Origin: Diplosphaera chodatii
Lineage: Eukaryota > Chlorophyta > Trebouxiophyceae > Prasiolales > Stichococcaceae
Assembly (NCBI GenBank): GCA_032358165.1
Contig: JAALGY010000036.1
Coordinates: 62,001-126,000, forward strand
DNA: 64,000 nucleotides
Reading direction: 5' to 3'
Under the pieces are notes generated by a model. It made no database searches, was not told the DNA's origin, and worked only from the letters and a program-made list of their open reading frames with translations. Position numbers and translations under genes: made by a program. This document shows positions 1 to 10,000 of the stretch, piece by piece; position 1 is the first letter of the stretch; each line of letters opens with the position of its first letter.

Positions 1-936
1 ACCTTCCTGTGCTTCTTTGCGGGGCTGCGCCATCTGGCTGCTGCCAAGGTATGCGAGAGACAAGGCCGCACCCAGCCGCACTCAGCATAGTGCCCATGAA
101 TGAGGGCAACAAACCCCTCTCCAGCATGGTTGCCCCGCATGCAGGTGCCGTCACTGATGGATGGCGGCGCGCTCTGGTTCACGGACCTGACAGTCGCAGA
201 CCCCACATATGCGCTGCCAGTTCTGTCCAGCCTGACATTCCTCGCCACCGTGGAGCTGGGCGCGGCGGATGGCATGCAGGGCCAGCCGCCAGAAACGCTC
301 AGGAAGATGAAGATGGCGATGCGCGCCTTGGCCGTCATCATCGTGCCCGTGACCATGAGCATGCCAGCGGTGAGTGCTCGAGTGACATACACGCCTGCGA
401 AACCATATCATTCCATGACTGTTCTCACGCTGTGATGGTTGCACACCACTCTGCCCAACGATTCGTAGAAACATTCGAACGCACAGCCTTGACCAACGCT
501 GCCGTGTGCTGCAGGGAGTGTTTGTATATTGGTGCACCTCCAACTTGTTCTCGTTGGTGCAAACAGCAGGTGACCCCACTTTGCACTGGCTGCCTCATAC
601 CATAAATTGTTTAGCATGTGCAGGCGCATGCTTTTGCGGCCCTTGAGCATCAGCCTGCTGATGCCGGCACTTGCCCTGCGTGCAGTCTTGAAGGTCACAG
701 GCCTGAGGAAGGCCCTCGGCCTGCCAGCACTCGGCCTCAGACCCGCAGCGGCAAGCACAGCGGAGCCACTCCAGACCTTCTCGAGCCGCCCGCCTCCCCG
801 CAGCCGTCCCTCGGGCAGCACGTCAGCCGCTGTCGGAGCGCCGCAGACATATGACGTCCAGCCGCTGCCTGCAGACAGCCGGAAGGGTCCCAAGGGTCCC
901 AAGCGGCGGACCTCGCGGAGCAAGAAGGGACGGTAG
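1..936 (+). CDS. OXA1: OXA1/YidC/Alb3-family membrane protein insertase, 3' part
   Basis: This is the C-terminal 192 residues of an insertase of the Oxa1/YidC/Alb3 family, which inserts proteins into the mitochondrial inner or thylakoid membrane. Exons are 1-48, 145-369, 515-569 and 686-936; every junction is GT-AG and in phase, and the gene begins left of the window. Exon 2 carries the family-typical GGALWFTDLTVADP segment followed by a hydrophobic helix. Exon 3 carries VYWCTSNLFSLVQ, the hallmark last transmembrane helix. The basic tail (GPKGPKRRTSRSKKG) ends at a TAG at 934-936. Mitochondrial Oxa1 tails are basic and bind ribosomes, so I favour a mitochondrial OXA1, but plastid Alb3 cannot be excluded without the N-terminus. 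Confidence 0.88.
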
Positions 937-1361
937 CTGATGGATGGCTGCAGGCAACATATCCCTGTATAGCACCTGCCTGTTCGGAATGCCTTGTACA
1001 TCTCAGACTTGCTTGCCCAGCTCTCTCGGTCTCAGATGTCAGGAATGGCTCTGTGTGCGCCGCTTTTGCACAATATTGAGAAATCCTCATGGAATTTGAT
1101 AAACGGATGCCGGAAGCATCCAGCGATCATAGCTGCTTCCACCGAAGGGCTCAGAAGCACAGTCACGGTATGCAGTTGTCTTGCAACCTTGCACGCAGAT
1201 TGTGAACAACTGTTCTCGCTAGTTCTGTTGATCGTCTTGGCATCCTGAAGCAGCAGCTGGGCCAGTTTTAAGGATCCTGTACCCCTGCTTGACTTGTTGA
1301 CCCTGGAGGTGTACCTCGCTGTTGCATCCGTTCGCGTCGCCAGGAACTTGCACACAGCGTC
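937..1361. other. Intergenic, OXA1 3' UTR / PH-WW 5' region
   Basis: About 425 bp between two genes on the same strand. It must hold the OXA1 3' UTR and the promoter and 5' UTR of the next gene. I see no further coding exon, no convincing TATA box and no RNA gene. An unseen upstream non-coding exon of the PH-WW gene is possible. Confidence 0.6.
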
Positions 1362-3636
1362 ATGGAAGGCTTCCAGGGCGTCACGGAGCGGTTTCATGTC
1401 AGATTCGTGTCCGACAGCGGTGGCACAGAGCCAGTCGTGTGCCAGGTCTCGCTGGATGGCCTGTTCCTGCTCTCGCCAGATGGCCACCGCACCAAGCGCA
1501 AATTCCCGCTGAACCACATCAGCCGCTGGGCGCTGCGTGGCAGCTCGCTGGTGCTGTACACGCGCACGCCGGTGGATGTGGAGGAGCGAACCGTGACGCT
1601 GCAGGGCGACGACCGCGTCATCCGCAGCGTGCTGGACACCCTCACCTGCTGCTGCATGCAGTGCGTCCTTGCCATGTCTGTGGCATGAACTGTATGCCGT
1701 GTCGCTGACATGCCTTCTGCTGTCGGACCACTGCACCGCATGGGCTGCTGCTGCTGTGCTGATGACACCCTCAGCCTGAGAACCTGGGTCAAACAAAGTC
1801 GAGTCATACCTGCAGGATGGTGGAGCTGCTGCAGACATCGAACGAGTCGACGGAGAACGACCGCCAGGTTGCCGAGTCCCTGTCTGCAACACTGAACGGT
1901 GGCAGCAGCACTCGGAGGCGCGCGCAGCTGGTGAGCACTTGTCGCACACTTCAACTTGCACATCAGCAGCCAGCATACCCGTCTGTTGCCTGCCACCGCA
2001 AGAGCGTGCATCTGGGCGTCCACTTCATGTGACGCAACATCGCAACAATGTATGTGTGATATGCAGTCGGCGGACGAGGTGGAGTTCTGGCGCAGCCCGG
2101 AGAAAGCAGGCTGGATGTACTCCCAGGGGGAGGTCATCAAAACCTGGCGCCGCCGCTGGTTCGTGCTGAAGCAGGGGTTCCTCTTCCGCTTCGCCGACCA
2201 GAATGTGGACCACGCCTCCAAGCCGCGGGGCATTGTGGACCTCACGAATGTGCAGGACGTGAGCGATGGCCGTGAGGCCACCAGCAAGCCCAACTCCATC
2301 AAGCTGTCGACCGCACTCGGCCAGGTGTGGCTGCGCGGGCGTCATGCTTCATGTCTTGTCTTGTTGACCTCTCTGCCATAGGCCTCTTACATTGTATCCT
2401 CCGCCGCGTATGTAGCGTGTTGCTATGCTCAACAGGGTGGCAGTCTGCAAGGACTGCTCCAATCTATGTGCATTGTGGGCGACTCGCAGGTGTGCTACCT
2501 GTGCGACAGTGAGACGGAGCAGGTGGAGTGGCTGTCCGCATTGGAGGGCACCGTGCTGCGCATCGTGCGCTCCGCTGCGGGGGTGGATGAGGATGCGGCC
2601 GCCGCAGCGTCCGTGTCAGCAAAGCCCGCCAAGCCGGCGCGCGACGAGAAGCAGCACAACAGCGAGTGGGCTCGCAAGCTGGAGGCCGGATTTTCGTCGA
2701 CTTCTGCCCGCCATGGCGGCGGCGGCGGCGCAGCGGACGCGGGCGGCAACCCCATGGTCAAGGTGGTCGGCTTTGACAGCGCGGGACAGGACGACTACGG
2801 CGGCGCGCAGCCCTCCCAGTACAATGAGTACAGCAGCGCTGGCGCCGGCTACAGCAGCATTGCTGGGTGCGCAGCTGTCCTCTTCTCAGGGCAGATCACC
2901 TTGCAACAAACCAAATGGCCTGCATACACTGCCGACATGCGTATTCTGATCTGGCGGATTGAGTACATCGCACTGACATGAGTTTGCCCCAAGTAGCTGT
3001 CTAAGGGTGTTATGATGTCCACCCTATGGCATGTGCGACAGGTATGGCGATGTGGCGGGGGCAAAGCAGACGCCGAGGCAGCAGCCACTGGTGTCTGTCA
3101 ACTATGGCAACTACCCGCCGCAGGCATCCAACGACAGCGACACGTCTGCCTACGCATCTTACGACCCATACAGCTCCACGGCCCAGCACCAGCAGCAGCA
3201 CCACCAGCAGCAGCAGCAGTTTGCTAGTGCACAGCCTCCCCAGCCCTATGGCCAGCCGGCAGTCGACCAAAGCGGCGGCGGATATCACGCATCTGGCCAG
3301 CACCCCAATTTCATGGATTACACGCCCCATCAGTCGTACGCGGCCAGCTCCTATCAGACGCTGCCATATGCATCTGCACCTGCACTGGCACCGCAGGTAT
3401 GTCGAGCAAATGGCCGCTGTCCTGACACTCTGTGGCCGAAACATGCTGCAGTCCTCCAGATCTCGCATACGAACTGTTTACGCTTGAAACTGTATGCATC
3501 GATTGCTGTTCTGTTGCTGCAGGCATCAGCGCCCGTGCACTCCGCCTGGCAGATGCACCATGCGCCAGATGGCCGCCCATACTGGGCCAATGCGCAGACT
3601 GGCGTCACGCAGTGGGAGCCGCCAGCAGCCAGTTGA
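1362..3636 (+). CDS. Plant PH1-type pleckstrin-homology protein with C-terminal WW domain
   Basis: Exons 1362-1660, 1816-1930, 2067-2324, 2490-2866, 3042-3396 and 3523-3636 join in phase to 505 residues, from ATG 1362 to TGA 3634. Residues 1-99 form an unassigned globular domain with a PH/PTB-like beta pattern. Residues about 139-255 are a PH domain of the plant PH1 type: FWRSPEKAGWMYSQG, then the diagnostic KTWRRRWFVLKQG, then a C-terminal helix VEWLSALEGT. PH1-type domains bind phosphoinositides at membranes. A Gly/Gln/Tyr/Pro-rich linker with a CAG-encoded Gln run follows. Residues about 472-500 are a WW domain with both tryptophans and the closing proline (SAWQMHHAPDGRPYWAN, then TQWEPP), which would bind proline-rich partners. 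A phosphoinositide-tethered adaptor role is inferred. Confidence 0.87.
3191..3219 (+). repeat. Imperfect CAG microsatellite in PH-WW exon 5
   Basis: Imperfect CAG/CAC triplet run coding Gln and His in the disordered linker between the PH and WW domains. It is in frame and likely length-variable. Confidence 0.8.
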
Positions 3637-3976
3637 GGAGGCCAGGATAGTTGACATTCGTGCCTACTGCAGATCGTTGGTTTGATGTGGTGCATCAGCA
3701 TCAGGTGTTGGCTCAACAGCAGAAACCCAGGATGATGGCCTGCTATTTCAGTCTGAACCTGATATCATGTAGCTCAACTGGTCGAGGGAGGGTTTCGCTG
3801 ACGGACAAACACGGCAAGCTATTAACATGGTGATGTACAACGATCAACACAGCGATTAACCTGCACCACGGACCATTTCTCGGCCCACAAATGCATGACA
3901 CTCATGCTCGTATCGCTGCTGGTCCAATAAAACTGAAGCGGCCATTCGAAAGGGATGCTTGAGAGGAGGGTCGCAT
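3637..3976. other. Intergenic, PH-WW 3' end to HMG-box gene
   Basis: About 340 bp between the PH-WW stop and the HMG-box start codon. It is somewhat AT-richer than the flanking exons. No coding exon or RNA gene is recognised. Confidence 0.6.
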
Positions 3977-6421
3977 ATGGAAAGGTCGGCAGCAGACAAC
4001 AAAGGGGATCGAGAACGGTTGAAAAGGGCATTGGTGGAATTTATCGAGTCCTGGCGCCATCTTCCCCCCGAAGCTGGAAAGCGCCGCCTGGTCCAGTCCA
4101 TACGCCCTTTTCGTTCAGCACTGGTCGCACGCCTTGACTGGACGGCCCCGCCCCTCCCAAGCAGGTGCGCTACGAGTCGCATCTGTGTGCTGCACACTCA
4201 GTTGCGCAGCCAAGCCTTTTGCAACCGTCCAAGATGCCAAAACCCGTGCCCTGCCTGTTTAGGGACCTCCCCCGCCGGGCGCACGCTGCCCAGCATGCCG
4301 CCCGAGGACGTCGACGTGCTCCTCTACGTCGCAAACGCCAGCATCACCTTCCAGCAGCACATCGTCGGTGAGGGCTGGACCGTGTGCTGCGGAGTGCTGT
4401 TCGGCGGAAACAACCGTTCCGAAACAGCCTGCAACAAGTCACAGCTCTGCAGGTCTGCGTGTCGACCATCCTAGTCGGCAACCTAGCGTGCTGTGCGAAA
4501 GGCGCACAGTCCTCTGCGCGCTTGCCTGCGCCAGGCTTTGTGCCTGTGCCAGGCAGTTGCAGCAAAAGTTGGTGCCGGCAATTGACTTCGAACGCGAGTA
4601 TGCCACGCTGCAGAACTGCAAGCCACGTGCGGTCCCTTCCGTGTGTGCCTGTTCTGCGTACGGCTGCTTTCCTCTCGTGCTGACCTGCAACAACAGTGGT
4701 AGGCGTGCGCATGATCCAGACTGCTCTTTTGACAGCAAGTCATGGCAGTCGTGACGTATTCCCGCAAGACTGTAGTCGTGTTGCAAAAGCCTGGCTGACC
4801 CGCTGTGACGGACTGATGGGTCTGAGCTGGGGGATGCCCAGGTGCATTGTGGCGCACCGCCAGGCTGTCATTGAAACCTAGGGTTTCCACCTTGTGCAAA
4901 CTGGTGCACCTTTCATGAAAGCGTACTGCATGGTGCAGAGGCGCTGACGCAGTACAAGCACACGGGGCAGCTGCCAAACGTGGGAGCTGCGGGCCTGGCG
5001 GGCCTGGCCTCACCCAGGAAGCGCGGCAAAAAGCCCAAGCTCCAAGGACGGCTCCGAGAAGCAGCCCCGCAAGCCGACGGCCTACAACGCATGGATGCAG
5101 GCCAAGGTGTCGCAGAGCACCAGAACCGGCGCACAGATCACCTTGCACAACACGATAGCCTGGGCGAAGGCAGATCACACCGGTTGCTGATGACTTGTTT
5201 GGCAACCCTGGCATGAAACGATGTGTGTGTGGGCCTGCGCAGCTGAAGGAGCTGAAGGAGGCGGTAGGGCACGACCCGGAGCAGAAGCACGTGGACACCT
5301 TCAAGCAGGCGGCGCACATCTGGGCGGAGCTGCCCAAGGAGGAGAAGGACCGCATCAACGCCGACTTCCGGGTGCGCCGCCGCCACTCTTGCTCACGGGA
5401 CCAGCCTAGCGCGCTGCTGCTTCCCGGACGATGTGTTGGAATATCCACGGCAGACACTCACAAGGGCATGCTGCTGAACAGCATGCCAGCTCGTGTGTAG
5501 CAAGCAGCTGTTAGAAAACTACAAATGCAACGAATGACCCCAACAGCACCTCTTGCAAGCCTTCCTAGGTCCTGACACAGAGTTCATGGTGTAGGAGAAG
5601 CAGAAGGACGCTGCGCCGTCGATCGGCGGCAACACAGCGGAGGCGGACGCAGCGCTGGATGCTGCCGGCGAGGAGGACGAGGATGACGACGATGATGAGG
5701 TGCTGTGGCGCTTCGGAGTGCAGGACTGCAGGCCGTGTCATGCAAGCACTGCCTGACGACATAGCTCGATGCACTGTCACATCTGCAAGGCCATCAGTGG
5801 CGGCGGCGGCAGCAGCAGCACATCTGTCGTTGGTGTACAGGGGGGACCGGCGCCGGTGGGGGTGCTGGCTCCTCCGGAGTCATCCTCGGAGGATACCTCG
5901 GACGAAGAGGAGGAGGCCCCGGTGCAGTCTCCCCCCTCCCCTCAGCCGCACCAAGCCCTGTTACTCACAGTCATATCTGCCTTCATGTTTGGGCAATGTC
6001 TCCTGCTAATGCAACTTACAGACGGCAATAAGCTGTGGCTCCTGCAGACACCTGCGCCGAAGCCGAAGCCTGCGCCACAGCCGATGCCGGTTACCCCTAC
6101 CACAGATGGCAAGAAGAAGAAGAAACGGAAGCAGGTGGGGTTGCACGGTTTGAATGGGTGTTGACTGCCTGCTTGGTGCACCTAATATGCCGTGCATGAG
6201 GGGGGAGTCAAACAGCTCAGTATTCTGCAGCAGGGGTGAGACGCTGCAAAGATGACTGCAATGCCAGATACGATACGATGTGTTGTCGTTCCATGTCCGA
6301 CCCAACCCATCTGCCTGTGCAGGCGGCTGATTTGCCACCCGTCAAGCTCGAGGCAACTGCGGCAGCTGCTGACACCGACAAGCAAAAGAAGAAGAAGAAA
6401 AAGAAGGACAACGCTGCTTGA
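3977..6421 (+). CDS. HMG-box domain protein with acidic and lysine-rich tail (apparent frameshift)
   Basis: Exons 3977-4164, 4294-4367, 4939-5106, 5243-5371, 5595-5699, 5790-5921, 6048-6134 and 6323-6421. Residues about 125-186 resemble an HMG box: QPRKPTAYNAWMQAK, then FKQAAHIWAELPKEEKDRIN, with the aromatic and basic spacing of the DNA-bending fold. After it come an Asp/Glu run (EEDEDDDDDE), a Ser/Glu stretch, a Pro/Lys stretch and a terminal KKKKKKKDN tail, which is typical chromatin-protein architecture. Exon 3 changes frame near 5027-5040: SPRKRGKKP reads in one frame and SSKDGSEKQ in the next. Deleting one base there, beside an A5 run, gives 326 residues with all other junctions in phase. 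I read it as a likely sequencing indel rather than a pseudogene. The start at 3977 and the exon 6 acceptor (AAG) are less certain. Confidence 0.68.
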
Positions 6422-7030
6422 GGTTCCTGGCTGGTGGCTCGATACGTACCTTGCTGGGTGAACGGACGCCTAGAAGCGCTGGTTGCACATCAGAGCCGGC
6501 GGGTCGAGTGGCCAGTCCCAATGCATCAGACGGCACCTTGAGTGCGACAGCTGCTCCCGTAGGTTGATTGGAATGGTTTGGTAAGACTCAGGATGTGGTT
6601 TCCAGTGTTTTGAACCTGCGAAAGACGTGACTTTGAACATGACCTAATACCCCTGCAATTGCCAATGCCAAACCCTGTGCAAATTGCATCCCCGGCATGG
6701 CCTGCTGCAGCAAACAGCAACCATAACCTGCATGTAATAAACGCAAAGCGGAAGCAGGAAAGTCCCACGCTCGTTGACCCCTCCCGACACTGAGCCCCTC
6801 GAAACTCTCAAATGAACCACTGTGCAAAAATACCTGACTCCGCAAGTGCAGGTGGCGCACCGGCACATGTGCTCCCCTGCTGAGTTTGCGGTTTGGACAT
6901 CCCCTCATGCCCCTATCAACGCCGTTGCGGCCGCCCTGAGGTGGGTATCACACCGGCAAGAAGTGCACACAGCCTGCATGACATAGTGTGAAGCTGATCA
7001 ACATGAGACCTCGACTGACCAGTGTCAGCT
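6422..7030. other. Convergent intergenic region with candidate poly(A) signal
   Basis: About 610 bp between the ends of the HMG-box gene (+) and the APAF1-like WD40 gene (-). It should contain both 3' UTRs. A TGTAA pentamer, the usual chlorophyte polyadenylation signal, lies at 6733-6737 on the + strand. No other gene is seen. Confidence 0.6.
6733..6737 (+). promoter_or_regulatory. Candidate TGTAA polyadenylation signal of the HMG-box gene
   Basis: TGTAA is the common poly(A) signal in chlorophyte algae. It sits about 310 bases after the HMG-box stop codon. A five-base motif is weak evidence on its own. Confidence 0.35.
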
Positions 7031-10000
7031 TCAGGTGAGACCGCATGAAACACCCACATGCAACAGTAGCGCCACGCAAACCGTACCATTGTCGGCTCCA
7101 GCAATGAGGACGGTGCGACTGTCGAGCTGACTAATGGCACAGCAGCTGAGCCCCGTGTCTGCCACGAAGAAGGCACGAAGTTGACCTGCAATGCAAAGGC
7201 GGAACGGTGGTCCAGGTGTACGACACCACAAGCGGGGCACCACGAGCACTGCCAATACTGTGAACGTCAACGTGCTCCACACCCTGCGTGGCATGCCGCA
7301 AGGGGCACGCGGCAGCACCTGACTGGGCGGACCACAGGCGCAGCGTGGCGTCCGCGCCGACGGTCAGCACCGACGCGGCGTCGGGGGAGATGGCGGCGTC
7401 CGCGATGGCGGAGGCGTGCCCCGTGAGGCGCGCCGTCTGCCGCGCCGTGCTGAAGTTGTACACCGCGCCCTGCGCCCCCGCCACCACCACGCACAGGCTG
7501 TCGTCGGCTGACAGCCGCACAGCAGTCGGCACCCCGCCCAGCCGCAGCACCGCGCGGCAGGCGCCGCTGCTCAGGTCCTGCATTACAGCATAGCATCAGT
7601 AGGGATCTGCATACGGTGCCAAGAGTGGTGAGAGCGGCTGCGCCGGGACACTGCATGTGGGAGATGGAGTGCTGGGAAGCATCAGGTCTTAAAAGTGTAC
7701 CCAGCAGCGCGCGGTGCCATCATCGCTGATCGTGACCGCACGCTGACCGCAGCTGGCGATTGCTGCAGCTGTAACACTGTCTTCGTGTCCTGCAAACAGT
7801 CAATGGTGCGCCACGATCTGCAATTGACCGGGATAGCGAGCAATACTTATTGGTAGAAGCTCGTTTTGGCAAAGGTTATGAGAAGAACTAATGTGTATAA
7901 AATAAAAGCAAAGAGTAAAGAGAAGTTTTAATGTGTATAAAATCAAAAAAACACTGATAGAAATAATATTAATTTCTGTACTCAAATGAAATCTCTTCAG
8001 GCATCTGGCAATTTATTGCGTGGAGGATGGAAAGTGACGTTGCGGCAGACCTGCCAGCTCGATGCTCGACTCCTGCTCCACGTCCCAGAAACGTGCCGTG
8101 TGGTCCTGTTCAGTGCAGAACTACAAAGTTGCAACGGTGCCCTGCCCTTTGCTGACGGAGCTACAACAGCTGGAAGCGACGGCTGAGAGTGCATGGTTGG
8201 ATGCAACCATGGCGTCAAACCTTGGAGACGGTGAGGACGTGGCTGGCGTCGGGCGACAGGTAGGCGGCATTCACGCCGCCTGAGTGCACCTGCGGCATGT
8301 GCCACTGCCCCCGCTTCTGCAGGACACGTGTGCACACACCCTGCTGCAGGTCCCACACCGCTACGCTGCTGTCGAACAGCACCACCACCGCCCTGCTGCC
8401 ATCCGCTGACGCTGAGATGGAGCGCATGCGGCTGCCCGCAGCAGCCTCCAGCTTGCAGGCCGACTCAAACTTGCCGTCCGTCATGCTCCACGAGTTGACC
8501 TGCATATGTTGATCAACGCACAGTGCTTGCATCACAAGTAGACGGCTGTGGCTGCTGAATATAGCAGGACCGATCCAAGGCCAGTGACGCTTGGCAGCCA
8601 TCTGCATATGCACCTGGCGATCGCCTGAGGCTGTCAGAAGTCGCTGCCCATCTGAGAGGAAGCGGCCGTAGCGCAGCGAGGTGGCATGGCCCTGCACCCA
8701 CCAGAGCCAATGTCCTGCCCGTGATGCACAACACTGGGGCAGCAGCTGCGGCACAACATTGGTCTCGGCAGCCACAGCATGTCTGCAGCCCCCACCTCCA
8801 GGGTGGCCAGGCACTGCCCCAGGACGGTGCCGCCGGCGCTGCCCAGCGCCCACACCTTGGCGGCGTCATCCGCGACGGACGCCACACGGCAGCCATCTGG
8901 GCTGAGCTGCAGCGAGGTCACCTTGCCGGCGTGCGGCGGGATGAGCTTCTTCGAGTCCGCCAGCAGGTTCCACACACGAGCGCTGTGGTCAGCTGACGCT
9001 GTTGCTGCAAACCTGCAGTGCGAGCAACCCCTGTGAGAATGGTACCGTGCATGCTGTAGTAAACCTACGGATTGCACAGAGCTGCAGGAAGCATACCTGC
9101 TCTTGCGTGTCATCACCGCGGCAGTCACGCTGGCGCTGTGCCCCTGTAATGTCGCCAGCAGCTCCCCTGTGACCAGGTCCCACACCATGCCCAGTGTGTC
9201 ACCGCTGGTGGTCACTGCCTTGCACCCATCTGCTGAGATGGTCGCGCTGGTCACGAAGCCACCATGGCCAGTCAGCACCTGCAGCAGCAGGCAGCGCCAA
9301 CCCTTGATCCGTAGGTCACACGCATCCTCGGGCCTCGACGGGGGATGCAGCAGGTGCAGTCGGCATGTGCACTGCGCGCACACTGCCAAGCACCGTCGCG
9401 GTCAGCCGCAGGGCGGGCCCACCTGCAGGCAGTCGCCGGCCGGGATGCTCCACAGGCGGGCGGTGCCGTCGTCGCTGGCAGTGAGCGCGGTGCCGCCGTC
9501 CTCCGACAGCGCCACCTGGTTGAGGCGGCCGGAGTGGCCCTCCAGCACGGCTCTGCACCTGCCGTCCGCCAGGTTCCACACCCTGCCCAGCCCAACAACA
9601 CCACGGACTTGGACCCCCTTGCCAACACATCTGCCACAGTTGGGGGTGCAGTTTTCTCTGCATGCTCTGCTGTTCTGCATGCTGCTGGACGTCTGCTGGA
9701 ACAGGTGGAACACAGAAGAGGACCTGCAGCGCCACCAGGCGCCAAGTTCACTGCACAAGCGGTACCTGGCTGTGTGATCGTGCGACGCTGTCACAGCGGT
9801 GCGTCCAGACGGCGTGAGCTTGACGTCTGTGACCCAGCCGCTGTGGCCCTCGAGGGTTGCTGTGCACTGCCCGGTCGTCAGGTCGTAGCAGCGGGCGCGG
9901 AAGTCGGCCGACGCTGTGACTGCTGTGCGCCCGTCCCTTGTCAGCGCGATGGCATGCAGCGCAGCTGCAACACATGGCAAGGTCCGTGTGACGACACGGC

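Noticed and set aside
7800..7985. Short antisense ORF in the AT-rich island
   Set aside because: It lies inside an intron, has extreme composition (Ile/Leu/Phe) and no similarity I recognise. It is more likely inserted or low-complexity DNA than a gene.
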